From Verrucomicrobiota bacterium (lineage in GTDB: Bacteria; Verrucomicrobiota; Verrucomicrobiia; Verrucomicrobiales; Verrucomicrobiaceae), in assembly GCA_021413535.1 (NCBI GenBank), contig JAIOQF010000079.1, forward strand, positions 1 through 11,822: 11,822 nucleotides of DNA, given 5' to 3'. Positions 1-6,538 of this stretch are shown here, piece after piece. The notes beneath the pieces are model-generated. The model was not told the DNA's origin, searched no databases, and saw nothing but the letters and a program-made list of their open reading frames with translations. A program made the translations under genes and the position numbers. How positions within the stretch are numbered: the first letter of the stretch is position 1; every line of letters starts with the position of its first letter.

Positions 1-1
1 C

Positions 2-331
2 GGTAACGGCCAAGGTGAACTATTGGGGGTATGCGGCTTGTCCAAGGTGCTGTCAGAAACTCCCGATCTCATTCTCGTGACTGCGGCGACATCGGACAAG
101 GAGGAGTCAGTCATCGCTGTCGTTCCTCCGATACTGCCTGATGATTTCTTCGAGAATAGAGCAAGCCGTCGCGAATATTATAATCATTACTTCGGCTGGC
201 GCTGGCCGGTGGATCGGGAACTGCTCCCTGCAAATGGTGAAGTTACGTTGCGGGCTTATGCTTATGATGGGGCGAAGCGGAAAATCCGGCAGATTCAAGG
301 TGAGGTTCGCATCCCTCCGTTGAAGCCGTAA
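2..331 (+). CDS. C-terminal end of an unidentified protein (truncated by window edge)
   Basis: This frame is open from the left edge of the window to a TAA at 329-331, so only the last 109 residues or so are visible. A TTG at 23 could be a start, but nothing resembling a ribosome-binding site precedes it and the frame continues upstream, so I treat the gene as truncated by the window. The visible part has a middle segment rich in acidic and aromatic residues (DDFFENRASRREYYNHYFGW). A tail of alternating hydrophobic and polar residues (EVTLRAYAYD, then a basic stretch, then GEVRI) looks like the last strands of a beta-sandwich domain. I do not recognise the family and assign no function. It converges on the nucleotidyltransferase gene across a 43-bp gap, and I see no terminator hairpin in that gap. 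Confidence 0.6.
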   Translation, partial: GNGQGELLGVCGLSKVLSETPDLILVTAATSDKEESVIAVVPPILPDDFFENRASRREYYNHYFGWRWPVDRELLPANGEVTLRAYAYDGAKRKIRQIQGEVRIPPLKP

Positions 332-374
332 ACGCGCTGTTATCTTGATCTGCGGGCAAGGCGACGCTGGAAAC

Positions 375-1298
375 TTACAGGTCCGCGCCATCGACGATGC
401 CATGGGCGGTGCTCCCATCGAGAACGATGCAATGTTTTAGATGAGCTCCCGGTGCGACACGCGCGCCGGGCCAGAGAACGCAGTCTTCCAAGATGGCGTC
501 AGCCCCGATCTCGCAATCATCACCGACCACCGTGCAGCCGAGCAGACGGGCCGTGGGATGGCTGCGTGTGTTAGTCGAACGCGGTTCAAGCTTTCCATTT
601 CTCGCGAGCAATTCCCTGTGGGCGGTGAGATAGCTGGTTCGATCTCCCAAGTCCCACCAGATTCCTTCATCGAGCACAACGCCGCCAACACGGGCACCGT
701 TGGAAATTAATTTGAGAAAAACGGGAATGACGCTTTCCACTTTACCCGGAGTAAGGTGCTGGAGGAAAGCTGGGCTTACGATATAAATTCCGGTGAACTG
801 ATGCGTGCCTGGATTTCCAGTGTGTAATTTATTGCGAATGTCAGTGATGAGATGGCGCGCTGTATCGTAGGCGATGTGTCGCGCCGGACCATGAGAGCGC
901 AGGGCTAGTGTCACGAGATTTTGCTCGCGTTCGTGAGCTTCGATCAACGGAGCCAGCGGCAGGTCGGTGAGGATGTCGCCATTGTAGACGATGAAAGGCG
1001 CATCGTGCACCAGATCGGCGATGTTCGCGATACCGCCTGCGGTTTCCAGCAATACGGGTTCGTGGCGAAAAGTAAGGGGGGCGTTCTGATAGTGAGAATC
1101 TGGAAAAGCAGCAGCATACTTCTCAGCAAGATGGTGCGTGTTGATGATAATTTTTTTCACCCCCGCTTGCAGCAGGTGGTCGAAGGCATAGGTGATGAGC
1201 GGTCGGCGGAAGACCGGAATCAGCGGCTTGGGGAGATGATCGGTCAGCGGTCGGAGCCGTGTGCCGAGGCCCGCGCCTAAAACAAATGCCTTGTCCAT
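375..1298 (-). CDS. NDP-sugar nucleotidyltransferase with C-terminal hexapeptide-repeat tail
   Basis: Sugar-1-phosphate nucleotidyltransferase (NTP_transferase fold), which joins an NTP and a sugar 1-phosphate to give an NDP-sugar and pyrophosphate in the cytoplasm. The 307-residue product has the nucleotide-binding signature near its N terminus (GAGLGTRLRPLT, residues 8-19) followed by PKPLIPV with Lys24. It also has LLETAGGI (83-90), YNGDIL with the probable metal-binding Asp108, and WDLGD (215-219). Residues about 253-297 carry spaced Ile/Val/Leu and Gly positions (VVGDDCEIGADAILEDCVLW), a short left-handed beta-helix as in mannose-1-phosphate guanylyltransferase-like proteins. I chose the ATG at 1298 because the product then begins MDKAFVLGAG directly at the first beta strand. 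An upstream in-frame start at 1346 would add 16 unrelated residues. No clear Shine-Dalgarno is visible. The substrate cannot be read from sequence; a MurU-like or GDP-mannose-type enzyme are both possible. It diverges from the TPR gene across 69 bp. Confidence 0.88.
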   Translation of the reverse strand: MDKAFVLGAGLGTRLRPLTDHLPKPLIPVFRRPLITYAFDHLLQAGVKKIIINTHHLAEKYAAAFPDSHYQNAPLTFRHEPVLLETAGGIANIADLVHDAPFIVYNGDILTDLPLAPLIEAHEREQNLVTLALRSHGPARHIAYDTARHLITDIRNKLHTGNPGTHQFTGIYIVSPAFLQHLTPGKVESVIPVFLKLISNGARVGGVVLDEGIWWDLGDRTSYLTAHRELLARNGKLEPRSTNTRSHPTARLLGCTVVGDDCEIGADAILEDCVLWPGARVAPGAHLKHCIVLDGSTAHGIVDGADL

Positions 1299-1367
1299 GC
1301 TGGCGTTTACGTTCAGATGTGGCTGCCCGCAAACGGAACCGATCACGAGACGCGAAAACGATCAAAC

Positions 1368-1838
1368 ATGGACCTTCACGAACGCAGTATCATCGCCGCG
1401 CAAGGCTATCTCGAGCTGGGAATGTTTCGTGACGTGTGGCGGGAGCTGCAATCGCTGCCTGAGGCAATGCTCGGTTGTGCGGAGGTGCTGGAGCTCTCGG
1501 TGCTCAGCTTGATGGGCGAGGGGCGCTGGGGTGAAGCGTTGGAGATTGCGCGTCGTCTGCGCGATCTGCGACCGAAGGATCCCAGCGGATTTATTCATGA
1601 GGCTTATTGTCTGCACGAACTTGGTCGCACGCGTGAGGCGCTGGATACTCTGTTAAACGGACCGGAATCGCTTATGGAGAAGGCGGTATATTTTTATAAC
1701 GCCGCCTGTTATCGTGCTCAGCTCGGTGAAGTTAAGGACGCGGTGAAAATGCTGGGCGTGGCATTTGAAATGGATGGAAGTTTACGGCGGTCGGCAAAAT
1801 ATGACCCGGATCTGGTTTCACTGAAAGACAAGCTCTGA
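1368..1838 (+). CDS. Small tetratricopeptide-repeat (TPR) protein
   Basis: The 156-residue soluble protein is almost entirely helical repeats. Helix pairs with TPR spacing are visible at about residues 37-70 (GEGRWGEALEIARRLRDLRP), 73-104 (CLHELGRTREALDTLL) and 105-137 (YNAACYRAQLGEVKDAVKML). The last repeat plus its tail (LRRSAKYDPDLVSLKD) matches the pattern of a closing TPR: an NAAC-type start, an Ala-rich helix and then a DPDL motif near the end. No signal peptide or membrane segment is seen, so it probably acts as a cytoplasmic scaffold with unknown partners. I chose the ATG at 1368; an in-frame ATG at 1317 would add a basic, non-repeat leader overlapping the divergent gene's upstream region. 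Its stop codon shares one base with the next gene's ATG (TGATG at 1836-1840). That predicts translational coupling and a joint job with the serine hydrolase. Confidence 0.8.
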   Translation: MDLHERSIIAAQGYLELGMFRDVWRELQSLPEAMLGCAEVLELSVLSLMGEGRWGEALEIARRLRDLRPKDPSGFIHEAYCLHELGRTREALDTLLNGPESLMEKAVYFYNAACYRAQLGEVKDAVKMLGVAFEMDGSLRRSAKYDPDLVSLKDKL

Positions 1839-3010
1839 TGCGACCGGCCGGCATTGCGATTGATAAAATTCAGCACGCCTTGGGCGAGGTCTTTGACCGC
1901 AACTTCCGCGAGCGCGGTGAACTGGGAGCCGCGGTGAGTGTGTGGGTTGATGGTGAAGAAGTGGTTTCCCTAGCGCGGGGATTTGAAAATCGCGAGCTGT
2001 CACGCGAATGGAAACCGGATACATTGGTGCCGGTCTGGAGCGCGACCAAGGGGCCCGCCGCACTGGCCTGCCTGCTGGCTCTGGATGAGGCGCAGCTTTC
2101 ATTGGACTGTTCAGTCGCTGAAGTCTGGCCGGAATTTTCGGCGGCGGGTAAAGAGTCGGTCACGTTCGAGCAGGTGCTCTCGCATCAGGCGGGATTGTTT
2201 GCTCTCGATCAAGAGGTGTCGATACTCGATCATGCTGCGGTGATCGCTGCGCTGGAGGCGCAAGCATCAGCAGGGCCGCCGGCTTCACTTCCGGCATATC
2301 ACGCGAGGACGTTCGGATTTCTGCTTGATGAAATCGTGCGGCGGATCACCGGGATGGGATCACTGGGCGTGTATTTTCACCAGCGGATCGGTGCTCCGAT
2401 GAAACTCGATTTTTGGATCGGCTTGCCGCCAGAGCATTTTTCCAGAGTGGCGAAGCTCTATCCCGGAAGACTGGGGCCGGATTCGGCGAATGATCCATTT
2501 CTCCGGGCGATGGGGACGAAAGGCTCGCCGACTCAGCGGACGTTTCGCTCGCCAGCCGGATTGAATTCGGTGCAGGATATGAATCAAGCTGAGACGTGGG
2601 CCATGGGACTGCCGGGCCTGGGTGGAGTCGGCAGCGCGCGCGGGCTGGCGAAGTTTTACTCGATGTTAGCGAATGAAGGGGAGTGGCAGGGCAGCCAGAT
2701 TGTTCCCACATGGTGCATCGATGCATTTTCCAAGACGGTAATCCAGGGCCAGGATGATGTGCTTTGCGCAGAGATCGCATTCAGTGCGGGGATGATGCGT
2801 GATCCTGTGGATGTCACAGGTGCAAAATCACGCCGTTATTTTGGACGGTCAGCACGAGCCTTCGGTCATCCGGGAGCGGGCGGGAGTCTGGCGTTTGCCG
2901 ATCCGGAGCACGGCCTGAGTTTTGCCTACGTGATGAACCAGATGGAGATCGGTGCGCTGCCGGGGCCGAGGACTTTGGAACTGGTGACGGCGCTGGATGC
3001 TACTAATTGA
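1838..3010 (+). CDS. Beta-lactamase-fold serine hydrolase (class C / EstB-like family)
   Basis: Serine hydrolase of the penicillin-binding-protein/class C beta-lactamase fold (COG1680 type). Many members are esterases or peptidases, not antibiotic-degrading lactamases. The 390-residue product has the nucleophile motif S68-A-T-K71 in VWSATKGPAA, the family's SHQAGL segment (115-120), a Tyr at 154 in PAYHART as the likely second catalytic residue (family YxN/YxH position), and a C-terminal HPGAGG (344-349) at the KTG-like position. No N-terminal signal peptide or lipobox is present. It therefore looks cytoplasmic, which argues against a role in periplasmic beta-lactam resistance. The ATG at 1838 overlaps the preceding TPR gene's stop by one base, so the two are likely translated together. 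A strong terminator hairpin begins 26 bp after the stop. Substrate unknown. Confidence 0.88.
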   Translation: MRPAGIAIDKIQHALGEVFDRNFRERGELGAAVSVWVDGEEVVSLARGFENRELSREWKPDTLVPVWSATKGPAALACLLALDEAQLSLDCSVAEVWPEFSAAGKESVTFEQVLSHQAGLFALDQEVSILDHAAVIAALEAQASAGPPASLPAYHARTFGFLLDEIVRRITGMGSLGVYFHQRIGAPMKLDFWIGLPPEHFSRVAKLYPGRLGPDSANDPFLRAMGTKGSPTQRTFRSPAGLNSVQDMNQAETWAMGLPGLGGVGSARGLAKFYSMLANEGEWQGSQIVPTWCIDAFSKTVIQGQDDVLCAEIAFSAGMMRDPVDVTGAKSRRYFGRSARAFGHPGAGGSLAFADPEHGLSFAYVMNQMEIGALPGPRTLELVTALDATN

Positions 3011-3032
3011 ACTTTCTCAAAACGTGATGAAC

Positions 3033-3070
3033 AAAAAAAGCGCAGGCTTTTCAACCTGCGCTTTTAAAAA
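3033..3070. terminator. Bidirectional intrinsic terminator
   Basis: A perfect 11-bp stem (3036-3046 pairing with 3055-3065; arms AAAAGCGCAGG and CCTGCGCTTTT) encloses an 8-nt loop. Runs of A on the left become a T run on the opposite strand, so both directions have a U-tract. It sits between the convergent serine hydrolase gene (stop 3010, plus) and the rbp gene (stop 3096, minus) and can end both transcripts. Confidence 0.9.
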
Positions 3071-3095
3071 GCATATTGGTTTAGACGTGGTGATC

Positions 3096-3524
3096 TTACT
3101 GCCACTCGTCGGCTTCACCAAACCCGTCACGTTTTCCACCGCGATCCCAGCTCTTGCCCTTGCCGCGGAAACCGCCGCCGCCGCCGCCTCCTCCGCCACC
3201 ACCAGCGTTACCGCCGCCGCCGCCACCACCACCCGCGCCGCCGCCAGATTTAAACTGGGGTTTGCCTTGGTAGGGCCGATCTTCACGCGGGCGTGCTTCC
3301 ACGACTTTCAACGGACGACCGGTGAGGTCGGCGTTGTTCATCGCTTCGATCGCTGCTCTGGCTTCTGCTTCATTGGGCATCTCTACAAACGCGAAGCCGC
3401 GGGAGCGGCCTGTTTCGCGGTCGAGGATGATACGGGCATTGCTGACGAGGCCGTGGGCTTCGAAGGCTTCCTTCAACTCAGCATCCGTGAGTTGATAGGT
3501 AAGATTGCTGACATACAGGTTCAT
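3096..3524 (-). CDS. RRM-domain RNA-binding protein with glycine-rich tail
   Basis: Single RNA-recognition-motif protein of 142 residues that binds single-stranded RNA. Such bacterial proteins, best known from cyanobacteria, are often linked to cold response or RNA chaperoning; that role is inferred here from the family. The RRM spans residues 1-80, with RNP2 as LYVSNL (3-8) and RNP1 as RGFAFVEM (42-49), including the aromatic residues that stack on RNA bases. The tail from 94 to 118 is nearly all glycine, followed by a basic, aromatic end (FRGKGKSWDRGGKRDGF) and a final acidic DEWQ. This layout resembles glycine-rich RNA-binding proteins. The ATG at 3524 places RNP2 at the very start, as is usual for the family; no strong Shine-Dalgarno precedes it. 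The 192-bp gap upstream and the strong terminator downstream suggest it is transcribed alone. Confidence 0.93.
   Translation of the reverse strand: MNLYVSNLTYQLTDAELKEAFEAHGLVSNARIILDRETGRSRGFAFVEMPNEAEARAAIEAMNNADLTGRPLKVVEARPREDRPYQGKPQFKSGGGAGGGGGGGGNAGGGGGGGGGGGFRGKGKSWDRGGKRDGFGEADEWQ
3172..3245 (-). repeat. CCG/CCA-type triplet tract encoding polyglycine
   Basis: On the plus strand this stretch is a near-continuous run of CCG, CCA and CCT triplets; on the coding (minus) strand it is GGN glycine codons. It encodes the glycine-rich linker of the RRM protein. Such tracts tend to vary in length by whole codons through slippage, and they create long spurious open frames on the opposite strand. 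Confidence 0.8.
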
Positions 3525-3624
3525 TTAACTAGTTTTCTTTGATCGCCATGATGTGAACAAGATTCCGATCCATGGCGTTGAAACCAGAGTCCTGCAGACG
3601 CGGTGAGAGCCACGCCATCGCGGC

Positions 3625-3654
3625 CAGATATCGCCGAGCCTCAAAAGAAGTCAA
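3625..3654 (-). promoter_or_regulatory. Candidate sigma70-type promoter for the RRM gene
   Basis: Reading the minus strand, TTGACT (3654-3649) is followed after 18 bases by TATCTG (3630-3625). These resemble -35 and -10 boxes, the -10 only weakly. Transcription would start near 3618 and leave a leader of roughly 95 nt before the RRM start codon. Long leaders are common on cold-shock-type RNA-binding protein genes. This rests on consensus matching alone. Confidence 0.3.
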
Positions 3655-3716
3655 GCTTTCCAGAGCACACACTTTATTGGGTTCAATGCTAAACTGCCCC
3701 GCGGCCGGTCGCTTGA

Positions 3717-4133
3717 TTAATAGACGAGAAAGGCCACCTCGGTGTCTGACATCGCTTTCGCATCGCTTTGTGCGAGCAGGGTGCTGAGCTGGTTCATGTT
3801 GTTTAGCGTCGTGGCAACTTCCGTTTCAGTGTTGAGGACATCTTCAGTCACGGCCAAGGCTGGGCCATCTTGTCTGGTAGAAATGTTGATATCGGCTCCG
3901 TGCTGAACAGTCTGAAAGGCCAGCAATCCAGCGGCGACAACGGCACAGGCACCCGCCAGAGCTGGCCTGGAAAGCGTCGAGCACCATTCCATCAAGCGTT
4001 CGCGCAGGCTCATGTGCTGAGGCAACTGGCGGACGGCGCGCAGCACATTCTGCGTGAAGTTGGGGCGCGGTTCCACGGGCCGGGCCTGGCCGAGCAGTCT
4101 GCTGAGAGGATCTTGTGGGCTGAAGGGTTCCAT
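3717..4133 (-). CDS. Small single-pass membrane protein of unknown function
   Basis: The 138-residue protein has a soluble, Pro/Arg-rich N-terminal part (1-55), one clear hydrophobic segment at about 57-76 (ALAGACAVVAAGLLAFQTV), and a polar, Thr/Asn/Asp-rich C-terminal part of about 60 residues. By the positive-inside rule the basic N terminus is cytoplasmic and the tail is periplasmic. This topology and size resemble membrane anti-sigma factors, and the start (MEPFSPQDPLSRLLG, then NFTQNVLRAVRQLP) looks like the cytoplasmic N-terminal stretch of such regulators. No ZAS-type His/Cys motif is visible and no sigma gene is adjacent, so this is only a suggestion. The ATG at 4133 has no evident Shine-Dalgarno. 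The 124-bp gap to the upstream polytopic protein gene leaves room for its own promoter. Confidence 0.65.
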   Translation of the reverse strand: MEPFSPQDPLSRLLGQARPVEPRPNFTQNVLRAVRQLPQHMSLRERLMEWCSTLSRPALAGACAVVAAGLLAFQTVQHGADINISTRQDGPALAVTEDVLNTETEVATTLNNMNQLSTLLAQSDAKAMSDTEVAFLVY

Positions 4134-4253
4134 AACGAAATAATAAACCGTGGTCAGGCGAGAAAGTTGCTGGGAAATATCCAGATTTTTTTACATAAGC
4201 AAGCGCTCTTCACATACATGGTGGGGGTGGCTTGATCCGGCTAAGGAGCAGCG

Positions 4254-4276
4254 GCAGTCAGTCTCCAGCTGACTGC
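4254..4276 (-). repeat. Inverted repeat at the 3' end of the polytopic membrane protein gene
   Basis: Two 8-bp perfect arms (GCAGTCAG at 4254-4261 and CTGACTGC at 4269-4276) flank a 7-nt loop. The hairpin includes the TGA stop codon (4260-4258) of the minus-strand gene. No U-tract follows, so it is not a classical intrinsic terminator. It could stabilise the 3' end of the messenger or cause factor-assisted termination between this gene and the small membrane protein gene. Confidence 0.4.
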
Positions 4277-5223
4277 ATCGCAGATTCCATGCGCAGATAG
4301 CCCGCCAATTGCTCGCGCGATTCTTCGGGGATTTGATCGCTGTGCATGATGCTGGTGTAAAAGATGGTGAAGTAGATGGTTTTCACGGACTCCACACAGG
4401 CCTTGAGCACTCCGCCGATGGTGCAATTTAAATAGAGCGCCACAAGCGGCGGCATCCAGCAGACGAGGTGGCCGCCAATCTTCCAACTGATGGTTGGGAA
4501 ATGCGGGCCGAGCAGATATCCCAGTCCGGCACCGATGGCCAGGATGAGCAGGTAGGGCAGGAACATGATTCCGCGCAGCGCATCTCCGGCGAAGTCCACG
4601 CCGAACACTCCCATCAGGGTGGCGGGCACGTTGTCGCGAATCGCCTTGATCTCGGGCAGGCTTTGCATGAGAGGCTTGCCCTCCACCACCACCGCCGGAA
4701 TCATATAGTGATTCAACAAATCCCACACTTCGGTGAGTGCGCTGAGGAAAAGCCCGCTTAGGAAGCTGAAAACTCCGCCTTCATTGCTTCTCTGGGATTT
4801 CATGCCGGCGATCAGCATGTCCACAAAGCCAATGAACATCAGCCCCGAAGTCCGTTGCAAGGTGTGACGGCGGGCGTCCCGATACAAAACCGGCTGGCCG
4901 GTGATGGTGCAGTAACTCATCCAGCTCTGGATCGCCTTCAGAAACGTGCGGATGAAGAAGCGCAGCGGCCCGAAGATCAGCACGAGGATGACCAGCAACA
5001 GCACTCCGGTGCCGATATGAGAGAGGGAGAAAAAGCAGAACAACGCGCTGAAAAAAAGCGAGGTCATGATCAGCGACAACACGCCGAGATAGACAGTGGG
5101 CCGGATAATGCCGGTATTCCTGCCAACGAGGACAAAGGAATACTTCAGGAAATAGAGCACGCTTTTCAGTTTTCCCTGGGTGCATTTATTTTGCAAGGCT
5201 TTGGTCGCTGATGAAGGGGGCAT
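4258..5223 (-). CDS. Polytopic inner-membrane protein of unknown function
   Basis: The 321-residue integral membrane protein has hydrophobic stretches at about 43-65, 71-95, 126-141, 151-168, 217-240 and 255-285, giving roughly five or six membrane passes. Between them lies an amphipathic segment (NHYMIPAVVVEGKPLMQSLPEIKAI, about 171-195). Its pattern, a Pro after a hydrophobic helix, a short Val-rich stretch, then Glu and a helix of potential pore or channel type, resembles the DUF6159-like group of uncharacterised membrane proteins; this is a pattern impression, not a search. I chose the ATG at 5223 (MPPSSATKAL), which leaves a 32-bp gap to the AsmA-like gene. The longer in-frame start at 5283 would overlap that gene's end and adds no recognisable sequence. 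It is probably cotranscribed with the AsmA-like and kinase genes. Confidence 0.75.
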   Translation of the reverse strand: MPPSSATKALQNKCTQGKLKSVLYFLKYSFVLVGRNTGIIRPTVYLGVLSLIMTSLFFSALFCFFSLSHIGTGVLLLVILVLIFGPLRFFIRTFLKAIQSWMSYCTITGQPVLYRDARRHTLQRTSGLMFIGFVDMLIAGMKSQRSNEGGVFSFLSGLFLSALTEVWDLLNHYMIPAVVVEGKPLMQSLPEIKAIRDNVPATLMGVFGVDFAGDALRGIMFLPYLLILAIGAGLGYLLGPHFPTISWKIGGHLVCWMPPLVALYLNCTIGGVLKACVESVKTIYFTIFYTSIMHSDQIPEESREQLAGYLRMESAMQSAGD

Positions 5224-5255
5224 GGTGTTCGTGGGGTTTGATATTTTTTGTCTGT

Positions 5256-6518
5256 TTACCTCGGGGCGGAGAAGGAAAACCATGGCACGCGGCGCTTGAC
5301 GCCGTCCTGGTCTGCCGGGGAGAGCGATGAGAATTCACTTTGATGGAAGAGTGTTGCGAGGATGTCCTCCGGGCTCATGGGAGGCATGCTGGTTATCACC
5401 GGCTTCAAAGATTCCGATTCGGTTTCCGTGACCGCGATTTCATAGCGGAGCTGCTTTTGTCCATCACGGGACTCGGCAAGGAGCAAAGATGCCTTGGTGT
5501 GATCCTTTGGCCCGATTGCTGAAGTGGGCTGAATTTCGAAAAATCTCATGCCGAGCTGAAAGGATCCACTGTGGACTTTGATCTTCTGCTCTGTGGCATC
5601 TGGATTTCCCACTTCGGCGTCGACCTTCAGGTTCTGAGGCAAGGGCCCGTCGATAAAATCTGCAAGGTTCACCCCTTCAGCGCGCAAGTGCCCGATGCCA
5701 TCCGCGCCCACGTTCAGCCTAACCTTGTCATCGAAGGCTTGGATATCGCAGATCAACTTCTCGTTCGTGACTCCGAACTCTCCTGCCATGCGGATCGGCT
5801 TGAGGATGCTCGGATGCATTTTCGGCATGATCTCGATCTCAAGACGCTTCTGATAGATTGATGCCGTAGGTTCAATGGTTTTCAGTGTCAGGTAGTTCGA
5901 TTCGGCATCGAGAGTTCCGAACTCGATCTTGCCGTCTTTTTCCGCTTTGAACCCGGTCCATTCGATTTTCGGAATGTTCAGCGTCACTCCGCTGGTCCGG
6001 TCTTTGATCACAATGTTGTTCAGGGACACGCGGTCGATTTGCAGCAGCCGCAGGGGCCAGTCCGCGGGCTTGCCTGCGGGTCTGGAATTTTTCGGTGAAT
6101 TTGCATCCTGCGGTTTTTCGTTTTTGAATGTGGTTTCGATCAAGGCGGAGCCGACATGGACTTCGCGCAGGATCAGTTGTTTCCGGCGGATGATGTCCAT
6201 GATGCCGGAGTAGCGGACGCGCACGTCGGTGATCTCGCCGTTGTCCCAATTCATCGTCTTGAACTGAAGGCCGGAGGAGAGGGAGCCGGAGATGCCGGTG
6301 ACCTTGAGGTGGGACTGCGAGCCGAGGCCTTCGATCATGGCGGCTACGCCGCGGAGCGGCAGGGAGCTATGGAGCAGAAGCAGCCAGGCCGCGATGACGA
6401 TGGCGACCACAAAGACGAAGAGTCCAATGAGTGCGTTCAGCAGGCAGCCAAAGCCTTTTTTTTGCGTCGGGGCAGGGTGTTCGGTTGACTCTTGGTAGCG
6501 TGGCAGGGTTTCGTTCAT
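5256..6518 (-). CDS. AsmA/TamB-like membrane-anchored envelope protein (N-terminal type)
   Basis: The 420-residue protein has a cytoplasmic head of about 24 residues, one strong transmembrane helix (about 25-49, CLLNALIGLFVFVVAIVIAAW) and a large periplasmic part made of short amphipathic strands. The stretch after the helix (LKVTGISGSLSSGLQFKTM, then NGEITDVRVRYSG, then LILREVHVGSALIET) follows the start of the AsmA/TamB repeating beta-groove family: a GISGSL turn, then alternating strands with an R-V-x-Y-S step and a -REVHVGSALIE- strand. Family members sit in the inner membrane and span the periplasm, where they help lipid transport or outer-membrane protein assembly. This copy is far shorter than TamB and lacks its C-terminal DUF490 domain. 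A Pro/Ala/Lys linker occurs at about 136-152. I chose the ATG at 6518, which gives a 20-bp gap after the kinase stop. The first possible start (a TTG at 6557) overlaps the kinase gene. Confidence 0.72.
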   Translation of the reverse strand: MNETLPRYQESTEHPAPTQKKGFGCLLNALIGLFVFVVAIVIAAWLLLLHSSLPLRGVAAMIEGLGSQSHLKVTGISGSLSSGLQFKTMNWDNGEITDVRVRYSGIMDIIRRKQLILREVHVGSALIETTFKNEKPQDANSPKNSRPAGKPADWPLRLLQIDRVSLNNIVIKDRTSGVTLNIPKIEWTGFKAEKDGKIEFGTLDAESNYLTLKTIEPTASIYQKRLEIEIMPKMHPSILKPIRMAGEFGVTNEKLICDIQAFDDKVRLNVGADGIGHLRAEGVNLADFIDGPLPQNLKVDAEVGNPDATEQKIKVHSGSFQLGMRFFEIQPTSAIGPKDHTKASLLLAESRDGQKQLRYEIAVTETESESLKPVITSMPPMSPEDILATLFHQSEFSSLSPADQDGVKRRVPWFSFSAPR

Positions 6519-6538
6519 GATATTGTTGGTGTTGGATT

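Noticed and set aside
1299..1367. Divergent promoter region between the nucleotidyltransferase and TPR genes
   Set aside because: 69 bp is enough for promoters, but no -35/-10 pair on either strand is convincing enough to annotate.
1838..3010. Reading the serine hydrolase as an antibiotic-resistance beta-lactamase
   Set aside because: It has the fold's SxxK and Tyr motifs but no signal peptide, so it lacks the export expected for beta-lactam resistance. An esterase or peptidase-like role is more likely.
2997..3542. 181-residue plus-strand open frame opposite the RRM gene
   Set aside because: It is the complement of glycine codons, giving Ala/Thr/Ser runs with no domain. The minus-strand RRM with RNP1 and RNP2 is the real gene.
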